Source of the DNA: Lachnospiraceae bacterium UBA1721
Lineage (GTDB): Bacteria; Bacillota; Clostridia; Lachnospirales; Lachnospiraceae
Length of the DNA stretch: 62,209 nucleotides
Direction: 5' to 3'
NCBI GenBank assembly: GCA_002317155.1
Contig: DCIR01000096.1
Location: 7,035-69,243, forward strand
The notes below the pieces were generated by a model that was not told where the DNA came from, searched no databases, and was given only the letters and a program-made list of their open reading frames with translations. Of the stretch, positions 56,158 to 62,209 are shown in pieces. Within the stretch, counting starts at the first letter, position 1; each line of letters opens with the position of its first letter. Made by a program: the position numbers and the translations under genes.

Positions 56158-57069
56158 TTATCCGATTCTGCTGTTCTTCTTCATAACGGCTACACTGATT
56201 TGGAAAAGTGAAGCTGTCTCTGTTGCAATATCCATTCCTGCGAGTTTATCAAGATCATCTGCAAGGCAGATTCCCTCAAAACCATACTTTGTAGAAGTGA
56301 ATGTATAAAGGATTTTCTTAGCTGCATCAGCATCCTCAAGTTCACCCTTAACCATGATGTATTTTTCCTTAAGATCCTCTACAAATCCCTTCTCTACGAC
56401 CTCACCATGCTCCATGATAATTGCATAATCGGTTACATTTTCCATGTCCGAAATATTGTGAGTAGAGAAAAATACGGTGCGTCCTTCTTTTGAACTGATA
56501 TATTCACTAATCAGTTCACAGAGCTTCTCTCTCATAACCGGATCCAAGGGTGATGCAGGCTCGTCCATCACAAGAATATCCGTATCTCTGGCAAGAACGC
56601 TTGCAAGCATAAGCTTGGTTTTTGTTCCGTCTGAAAGAGAACTGAACTTCTTACCACCCTCGTACATTCCACTTGCTGAAATAGCAAGTTCCTTATATCT
56701 TTCCTGAAATTCATCATCATCATACTTTTCAAATAAGAGCTTTGATATTTCTCTTACCTGATCAACCGTCCAGTGAGGAAGGAAATAATTCTCTGTTCCT
56801 GTATAACCCATTCTCTCTCTTACAGCAGGATTAGTCTCTCGGTCCTTATCGTCGTACTCTCCAAAGAAAGTGAACTCTCCTTTGTAATCAAGTCTGATAC
56901 CTGCGATAGCATTAAGAAGAGTAGTCTTACCTGCTCCATTCTCTCCGATAAGTGCTGTAGCGAATCCCTCGGGAATCTCTACCTCAGGTACGTTAAGTGT
57001 GAAATTCTTATATTTCTTTGTGATGTTTTTTCCAACAACTGCATTCTTCATTTCCATGTCTGTCCTCAT
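56158..57069 (-). CDS. ABC transporter ATP-binding protein
   Basis: About 303 residues. Walker A GENGAGKTT, signature LSDGTKTKLML (variant of LSGGQ), Walker B ILVMDEPASPLDP and H-loop STHNISD, then an extra C-terminal domain of about 80 residues. The start may be 57069 (GGGGGAG 9 nt) or 57057 (GAGG 6 nt). Follows the GntR gene in one operon. The LSDGT signature is typical of YtrB-like GntR-linked ATPases. Confidence 0.88.
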   Translation of the reverse strand: MRTDMEMKNAVVGKNITKKYKNFTLNVPEVEIPEGFATALIGENGAGKTTLLNAIAGIRLDYKGEFTFFGEYDDKDRETNPAVRERMGYTGTENYFLPHWTVDQVREISKLLFEKYDDDEFQERYKELAISASGMYEGGKKFSSLSDGTKTKLMLASVLARDTDILVMDEPASPLDPVMREKLCELISEYISSKEGRTVFFSTHNISDMENVTDYAIIMEHGEVVEKGFVEDLKEKYIMVKGELEDADAAKKILYTFTSTKYGFEGICLADDLDKLAGMDIATETASLFQISVAVMKKNSRIG

Positions 57070-57103
57070 TTCCGGCAACTCCCCCTCATAATGAAGTTGC
57101 TCT

Positions 57104-57478
57104 CTACATATCCTTTGTACTTATTAGTGTGTTAAGCATTTCCACCAGCTCGTCGTCATGCATTCCGGCCATATCCGCAAATCGTATTGCGTCATTCAGG
57201 GCCTTCTCAACATCTCGTAGGTGTTGTTCCTTCAGCATCTCACTGTCGCTTGAATTGACGTAATAGCCTTTGCCCTGCATTGCGATGATCAAGCCTTCCG
57301 ACTGAAGCTGTTCATATGCTTTCATAGTCGTTATAACGCTGATCTTCAAATCCTTGGCCAGTTCGCGAATAGATGGAAGAAATTCTCCGTCTTTGTACTT
57401 CCCGGATAGGATGTCGCCTCTGAACGCATCGGCAATCTGCTGATATATCGGCACTCCCGATGTCTGCGATATTTTCAT
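57104..57478 (-). CDS. GntR (YtrA-type) transcriptional regulator
   Basis: 124 residues. GntR winged helix at 1-70 (VPIYQQIADAFRGDILSGKY, SIRELAKDLKISVITTMKAYEQLQSEGL) and the short effector-less C-terminal of the YtrA group. Start at 57478 has GGAG 6 nt upstream; an earlier TTG overlaps that site. It heads the ABC exporter operon and likely represses it at the TGTTATA/TATAACA dyad at 57534-57555. Confidence 0.92.
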   Translation of the reverse strand: MKISQTSGVPIYQQIADAFRGDILSGKYKDGEFLPSIRELAKDLKISVITTMKAYEQLQSEGLIIAMQGKGYYVNSSDSEMLKEQHLRDVEKALNDAIRFADMAGMHDDELVEMLNTLISTKDM

Positions 57479-57533
57479 ACCTTTCTCCTTATTCAATTTC
57501 GATCAAGTTGTTTTCGGGTTTCAACTGTTTATG

Positions 57534-57567
57534 TGTTATATATACACCTATAACAGATGTGTGTCAA
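57534..57567 (-). promoter_or_regulatory. Promoter and GntR operator of the ABC exporter operon
   Basis: Minus-strand TTGACA (57562-57567) and TATATA (57539-57544) are 17 bp apart. The dyad TGTTATA (57534-57540) with TATAACA (57549-57555) overlaps the -10 and spacer, so a bound regulator would block transcription. Confidence 0.7.
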
Positions 57568-57688
57568 CATATTTTGCGAAATTTTCTACCCAACGTAATA
57601 TGAATTTTTGCGTAAAAGGCCCGCAAACCCTTGATTTTTCACGCTTTTTTAATTTTTTATTTTTTTAAAAATATGCTATATTGCAACA

Positions 57689-57744
57689 TATAACAGATAC
57701 ATTAACTGTATATACAGTACATAACACTTACGTGAACTGTTATA
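57689..57744 (+). promoter_or_regulatory. Cluster of GntR-like half sites upstream of the lipase
   Basis: TATAACAG (57689-57696) and CTGTTATA (57737-57744) are mirror halves, with a perfect 14-bp palindrome ACTGTATATACAGT (57705-57718) between them. The half site equals that of the exporter operator. A promoter for the lipase could not be fixed. Confidence 0.5.
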
Positions 57745-57792
57745 CACTTATTCGGACTGCAACATACTCAAATCAAAAATGATGAGGCAACC

Positions 57793-59607
57793 ATGAAAAG
57801 ACACACCATACGTTCATATATAAGTACTTTTTTAATCGTATTACTGATTTTCACTTCAGTTTTCGTAAGTTTCTCTATTTTTCAGCCGTTAAATGTCCTT
57901 GCAGATACCACAGATGAATACGAGGTGACAAAAAGTATACTTCTTAAGACCTCAATGGGAACCTATGGTAAAGAGGGTTATTACAGCAGCGAGTTTTACA
58001 CCAGCCTTACCTATAATGACAGGTGGCTGACCGTAGACGACAAGTCTGAGTACAGCTATGGAGCTGCCAAGTTCTCGGTAGTTCTGTCCAGCGCGATATA
58101 TTCGGGCATAAGCAGCATGATAGATTCTCCCAGCTATTCATCTGATAAAACAGCTATCTTAAATGCATTTGGATTCATAGATACACATCTCTATTCGATT
58201 TCAAATTCAGACGGTGTGCTGACAGACGAAACTGACGATGTTGCCGATGCAAACAAAAACAATAACGATAACAATAATGAAAATATTAGTGATAGCGAGA
58301 ATACTAATGAAAACGAAGAAACTGGCGACGATTCCGACGCTTATATAGATAAAGAAGACGCCACCACCATCGTAATCGGCCACAAGCCTGTCGTAGTAGA
58401 CGGTCAGGCACACGATGTATATGTAGTGGTAATACGTGGTACCACAGGTGCGGCTGAATGGGAAAGCAATTATGATGTCGGCAATACCAGTGAAGAATAT
58501 ATAGAAAAAACCGGTGAGCATCCCGAATGGACAGATTACGACAATCACAAAGGATTCGATGTCGTTGCCAACAGGGTTAAGGATTTGCTGGATACCTATG
58601 TATCAACCTATCACCCCGATGATTCTATAGCAGACTATCTTGTGACCGGGCACTCACGCGGTGCCGGAATTGCGAATATTCTCGGCGCCAAGCTGGAGGC
58701 TGAAGGTTACAACAGCTGCGCTTATACCTTTGCGTCTCCCAACACAACCACTGCCCCTGATAAGTACTCATCACAGACCGTCTTTAATATCATAAACGCT
58801 AATGATTTCATCACCACTCTTCCACTTGCAGAGTGGGGCTTTGCTCGATACGGCACCGATATAATCGTCGACCTTGCCAACGATGAAGCCACCAAAGCGA
58901 TTGCCAACAAATCATTGGGTATGGAATATTCAGGAAAAGATCCTTCATTTCTTACCAACGCATTTAGCGGAATTGCCACAACCCGCGATGAACTTTACAC
59001 CGACGAGACCTTTGAATGCGTGTATGATTCCCTCGATGAAAAAAACACAGCCTACAGTTCTACTCAGGCTGCTATCGAATATCTTAATTTGGAGAATTTC
59101 ATAACAATCGAAGACTGTTCAGGTACAAACGCTGACGGCAAATACTATTTTAATGAAACTTTAAGCGTAGGTTCATTTATGGTCGGCCTCTCCAGAATAA
59201 TGTCAGACCAGGCAGACTTCTTTTCCATGTTTTTGACAATCAATCATCTGAATAACGTATTTCCCAAGGACAGCGTATATTCACAGGCACTGAGCGAATA
59301 TATGACAGCCCTCACCTCTAACCTGCTCGAAAGCTTCTATCCTCACATGACTACCTGCTACTATGCTATTGTCGAAGGAATTAACGAGGCTTCCGATTCA
59401 GATGAAGCGAACTCTGCAAACAGTTCAGATACTACAGTTACTGATTCATCTCAGATTTCGACCGACACATCATCAAATGAATCAGATACCTATGAAACCT
59501 CAAGCTTTATCGGTTCAATTACCTTTTATATAATAATCTCTATCGCTTTAATCGCGTGCGCTGTTGCAACGATTATAATCATTCGCAAGAAGATCAAAGA
59601 AAGGTAA
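57793..59607 (+). CDS. Secreted, membrane-anchored lipase (class 3)
   Basis: 604 residues. Signal peptide (about 1-36, ending VLA), an Asp/Asn/Glu-rich linker (about 150-190), an alpha/beta-hydrolase with nucleophile Ser288 in VTGHSRGAG, IxANDFIT, and a C-terminal Ser/Thr/Asp-rich stalk (about 535-575) before one membrane helix (about 573-595) and a basic tail. So it is probably an extracellular lipase tied to the membrane. GAGG lies 5 nt before the start. The two-component system follows closely. Confidence 0.88.
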   Translation: MKRHTIRSYISTFLIVLLIFTSVFVSFSIFQPLNVLADTTDEYEVTKSILLKTSMGTYGKEGYYSSEFYTSLTYNDRWLTVDDKSEYSYGAAKFSVVLSSAIYSGISSMIDSPSYSSDKTAILNAFGFIDTHLYSISNSDGVLTDETDDVADANKNNNDNNNENISDSENTNENEETGDDSDAYIDKEDATTIVIGHKPVVVDGQAHDVYVVVIRGTTGAAEWESNYDVGNTSEEYIEKTGEHPEWTDYDNHKGFDVVANRVKDLLDTYVSTYHPDDSIADYLVTGHSRGAGIANILGAKLEAEGYNSCAYTFASPNTTTAPDKYSSQTVFNIINANDFITTLPLAEWGFARYGTDIIVDLANDEATKAIANKSLGMEYSGKDPSFLTNAFSGIATTRDELYTDETFECVYDSLDEKNTAYSSTQAAIEYLNLENFITIEDCSGTNADGKYYFNETLSVGSFMVGLSRIMSDQADFFSMFLTINHLNNVFPKDSVYSQALSEYMTALTSNLLESFYPHMTTCYYAIVEGINEASDSDEANSANSSDTTVTDSSQISTDTSSNESDTYETSSFIGSITFYIIISIALIACAVATIIIIRKKIKER

Positions 59608-59672
59608 TATTTTACTTTTTTTTAATACTTACTCTCAATATATTTCATACTTAATGTGATATACTTAAATTT

Positions 59673-60770
59673 ATGAAACTAAAGACAAAAATATTAATAA
59701 CCTGTGTTGCTTACATCGTTATCCCAATGATTCTTCTGTTGGGTGCATTCTTCGGAATAGCAAGATATGTCGGCGGTATTACACCTCAGCTTCGATTTGA
59801 ATTCGATGAGATGACATCCGACCTGTTGATAGACCTGCTGTTTGCTGTTTTGCTTATCCTGTTGCTTACCAGCCTCTTAATCACACGCTGGGTACATGCT
59901 TCTATCTACAAGCCTGTAAGCCAGCTGAATGAAGCGATGCAGAAAATACGTGAAGGTGATTTTTCCTACATTCTTGAGACCAATAAGACCGGCGAGTTTG
60001 GAGACCTCTATCGCAACTATGAAGATATGAGAATGCGTCTGAAGGAGACCGCAGAAGAAAAGACTCGACAGGAAGACAAAAACCGTGAGCTGATTACAAA
60101 TATCTCTCATGACCTCAAGACTCCTATCACCGCTATCAAAGGATATGCCGAAGGTATATTGGATGGTGTTGCTGCTACACCTGAGAAAACAGAGAAGTAT
60201 GTTCGAACCATCTACAATAAAGCCTCTGACATGGATAAGCTTATAAATGAGCTTACCACCTACTCAAAAGTGCAAAATGACCGCATTCCATACAAATTCA
60301 TGCGTATCAATGTGGCAGACTATTTTGCAGACTGTATCGAGGAAATCGGTCTCGAACTTGAGCAAAAGGGCATTGAATTTACCTATACAAACACAGTACC
60401 TGCTTACACTCAGATCATTGCAGATCCTGAGCAGTTTAAGAAGGTTATTAACAACATCATCAGCAATTCAATAAAATATATGGACAAGCCGCAGGGTCGC
60501 ATCGATATTCAGATTATTGACGATAACGACCAGATTCTTATTGATATTGCCGACAACGGCCGTGGTATACCTCAGGCAGATCTGTCTAAGGTATTTGAAA
60601 GATTCTTCCGTACGGACGCATCTCGTAACTCCGCACAGGGCGGTAGTGGAATCGGTCTTTCGATCGTTAAAAAGATTGTTGAAGACCATGGTGGATACAT
60701 TTGGGCTTCCAGTAAGGAAGGCATCAGTACCACAATGCATATAGCATTCCGCAAATACATGGAATTGTAA
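59673..60770 (+). CDS. Two-component sensor histidine kinase
   Basis: 365 residues. Two membrane helices (about 10-32 and 48-70) with a short loop, HAMP domain (about 72-125), HisKA with NISHDLKTPITAIKG (phospho-acceptor His in HDLKTP), N-box NNIISNSIKYM, G1 DNGRGIP and G2 GGSGIGLSIVKKI. The extracellular loop is very short, so the signal may be sensed in the membrane. Followed by its response regulator after 60 bp. Confidence 0.92.
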   Translation: MKLKTKILITCVAYIVIPMILLLGAFFGIARYVGGITPQLRFEFDEMTSDLLIDLLFAVLLILLLTSLLITRWVHASIYKPVSQLNEAMQKIREGDFSYILETNKTGEFGDLYRNYEDMRMRLKETAEEKTRQEDKNRELITNISHDLKTPITAIKGYAEGILDGVAATPEKTEKYVRTIYNKASDMDKLINELTTYSKVQNDRIPYKFMRINVADYFADCIEEIGLELEQKGIEFTYTNTVPAYTQIIADPEQFKKVINNIISNSIKYMDKPQGRIDIQIIDDNDQILIDIADNGRGIPQADLSKVFERFFRTDASRNSAQGGSGIGLSIVKKIVEDHGGYIWASSKEGISTTMHIAFRKYMEL

Positions 60771-60830
60771 TTTTCAAGCATATGCGTCTTTTGAATATAC
60801 CAAAGTATTTTATTTGGGAGGGTTTTGTGA

Positions 60831-61526
60831 ATGAGTAAGATTTTAATTATAGAAGATGAAACAGATATCGCTGATCTCGAAAAGGATTATCTTGAGCTTA
60901 GCGATTTTGATGTTGTGGTATGTAACACCGGTCTGTCAGGCCTGCAGCGAGCAAGAAGCGAAAGCTTCGACCTGATTGTACTCGACCTGATGCTTCCCGA
61001 GATGGACGGATTCGAAGTATGCCGCCAGATTCGTCAGGATCAGAATATCCCCATCATTATGGTATCAGCTAAAAAAGATGATATCGACAAGATTCATGGA
61101 TTAGGACTGGGCGCAGACGACTATATGACCAAGCCATTCAGCCCCAGCGAGCTTGTTGCGAGAGTAAAAGCACATCTCTCAAGATATGAAAGACTTGTCG
61201 GTGCAGGAATCGCAAAGAGTTCTAACGACACCGTAGAGATACGCGGACTTAGAATTGACAAAACTGCCCGCCGAGTATTTATCGAAGGCGAAGAAAGAAT
61301 CTTCACCACCAAGGAGTTCGACCTTCTTACATTCCTTGCAGAGAATCCCAATCATGTATATACCAAGGAAGAACTCTTCCGCGAGATATGGGATATGGAG
61401 TCTATCGGAGATATCGCTACTGTAACAGTACATATCAAGAAGATTCGAGAAAAAATCGAAAAAGACAACTCTAAGCCCGATTATATAGAAACAATCTGGG
61501 GCGTAGGATATAGATTCAAGGTATAG
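60831..61526 (+). CDS. OmpR family response regulator
   Basis: 231 residues: receiver domain with phospho-acceptor Asp52 (VLDLMLPEMDG), Lys near 104 (TKPFSP), and a C-terminal winged helix ending VTVHIKKIREKIE...VWGVGYRFKV type. GGGAGG lies 9 nt upstream. Forms an operon with the kinase; the targets are not known, although the lipase and the GntR cluster lie nearby. Confidence 0.94.
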   Translation: MSKILIIEDETDIADLEKDYLELSDFDVVVCNTGLSGLQRARSESFDLIVLDLMLPEMDGFEVCRQIRQDQNIPIIMVSAKKDDIDKIHGLGLGADDYMTKPFSPSELVARVKAHLSRYERLVGAGIAKSSNDTVEIRGLRIDKTARRVFIEGEERIFTTKEFDLLTFLAENPNHVYTKEELFREIWDMESIGDIATVTVHIKKIREKIEKDNSKPDYIETIWGVGYRFKV

Positions 61527-61533
61527 TATCAAT

Positions 61534-61565
61534 AAAGCCGGAACCAAAAGGTTCCGGCTTTTTGT
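61534..61565. terminator. Bidirectional terminator after the response regulator
   Basis: 12-bp perfect stem AAAGCCGGAACC / GGTTCCGGCTTT with AAAA loop; T run on both strands. Ends the two-component operon and the minus-strand DUF3048 gene. Confidence 0.9.
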
Positions 61566-61594
61566 TTGCCATTATTTACTTCTTTAATCCGATC

Positions 61595-62209
61595 TTACTG
61601 CATTACCAGCTGATCCCATACATCCTTGGGAACAAATGTGATATAGGTCTTACCTGCATTGATATAGATATCATTAAATCCATCATCAATGAAATGCATA
61701 TTATCGGTAAGGTCATTTCCCTTGTACCACTGAATACGTCCTGCTTTACCCTGGGTAACGTAGTAGCCCCAATCGTTACCACCCTGAATCTTATACCAGA
61801 GATATCCGTTCTCATCGTACTCTACATAATCTACACAAAGAACAAGCAAATTAGTGAAAGCAAGAACTTCACCTGTTACTGCATCCTTATGAGGTCCACC
61901 ATACTCATAATACTCATAAAGTCCGGTAGACTCATTATAATGAAGCTCTGAAGAATTGTGATCATAAGGAAGATAGATATCTGTTACGCTCTTTATTTCG
62001 TTATATGTACCTGTATCAAGAGCATTGTTAGATACAAACTGGAAATGCTCTCCGGTATAGTAGCTATTGTACTGAGTATCAAAAGCAGCATTATCGCCAA
62101 GATAATTTGTTACATCCTTAGCGAGAACGTACTCTGTAAACTCAACTGCCTTACCGTTATTTACACGTGAGAAGCATCCGTTAAGGTGATTAACCTCAGG
62201 CTTTGCATA
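61595..62209 (-). CDS. DUF3048 (YerB-like) protein, 5' end cut by window edge
   Basis: About 204 residues of the C-terminal part, open to the window edge in the same frame. The end (YKGNDLTD, DDGFNDIYINAGKTYITFVPK) fits the YerB C-terminal domain, a secreted or lipoprotein family of unknown function. The N-terminal half and any signal peptide lie outside the window. Terminates at 61534-61565. Confidence 0.85.
   Translation of the reverse strand, partial: YAKPEVNHLNGCFSRVNNGKAVEFTEYVLAKDVTNYLGDNAAFDTQYNSYYTGEHFQFVSNNALDTGTYNEIKSVTDIYLPYDHNSSELHYNESTGLYEYYEYGGPHKDAVTGEVLAFTNLLVLCVDYVEYDENGYLWYKIQGGNDWGYYVTQGKAGRIQWYKGNDLTDNMHFIDDGFNDIYINAGKTYITFVPKDVWDQLVMQ

Overview
The window looks like chromosomal DNA of a low-to-mid-GC Gram-positive anaerobe of the Clostridia, most likely a Lachnospiraceae member close to Butyrivibrio or Pseudobutyrivibrio. 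This is an inference from gene content: a cellobiose phosphorylase locus, HprK with a Crh-like protein, WhiA, lipoproteins with Gram-positive lipoboxes, and a lipoteichoic-acid-synthase-like enzyme. No tRNA, rRNA, CRISPR array, insertion sequence or phage gene was seen. Most genes are on the minus strand, and many transcription units end in clear intrinsic terminators.

Layout. 1-4.5 kb: partial galM, recR, ybaB and dnaX, then a phosphofructokinase. 4.8-14.3 kb: a cello-oligosaccharide locus with an AraC regulator, two ABC permeases and a lipoprotein binding protein (no ATPase), a LacI regulator, a DUF624 membrane protein and a divergent GH94 cellobiose phosphorylase. CG-centred LacI-type operators lie just downstream of two -10 boxes, and a related dyad lies in the phosphorylase leader. 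14.5-18 kb: a membrane-anchored zinc-ribbon protein, an AT-rich gene with a HEPN-like RX4H motif, and a convergent stand-alone DnaB C-terminal ATPase. 18-25 kb: glycogen phosphorylase, tadA, a poly-Asp lipoprotein, cyclophilin and class II aldolase.

25-33.3 kb: a lipid kinase, then the regulatory and envelope block crh-whiA-rapZ-murB-glcK-hprK-uvrC. The Crh-like protein has Glu at position 15 and keeps Ser46, and the yvcK gene usual between rapZ and whiA is absent. 33.4-46.8 kb: trmB, a D,D-carboxypeptidase, a YczE-like membrane protein, ftsH, an LTA-synthase-like sulfatase, pyrG, a membrane protein with a C-terminal J domain, an RluA pseudouridine synthase and an RNA m5C methyltransferase. 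46.9-50.7 kb: an OmpA-domain lipoprotein, the activated-methyl-cycle genes mtnN and luxS, and, translationally close to luxS, an SCP2-like protein with a Lys/Ala-rich 22-residue repeat tail.

51-57.5 kb: two stacked exporter units, a MacA/MacB-like set and a GntR-controlled ABC set. 57.8-61.5 kb: a secreted, membrane-anchored class 3 lipase followed by a histidine kinase and an OmpR-type response regulator. The right edge cuts a DUF3048 gene.

Functional reading: cello-oligosaccharides enter by the ABC system and are phosphorolysed to glucose 1-phosphate and glucose. Glucokinase, phosphofructokinase and aldolase, all in the window, carry the products into glycolysis, and glycogen phosphorylase feeds the same pool from storage. 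HprK and the Crh-like protein supply a plausible Ser-phosphorylation signal for catabolite control. These links come from known family functions and were not tested.
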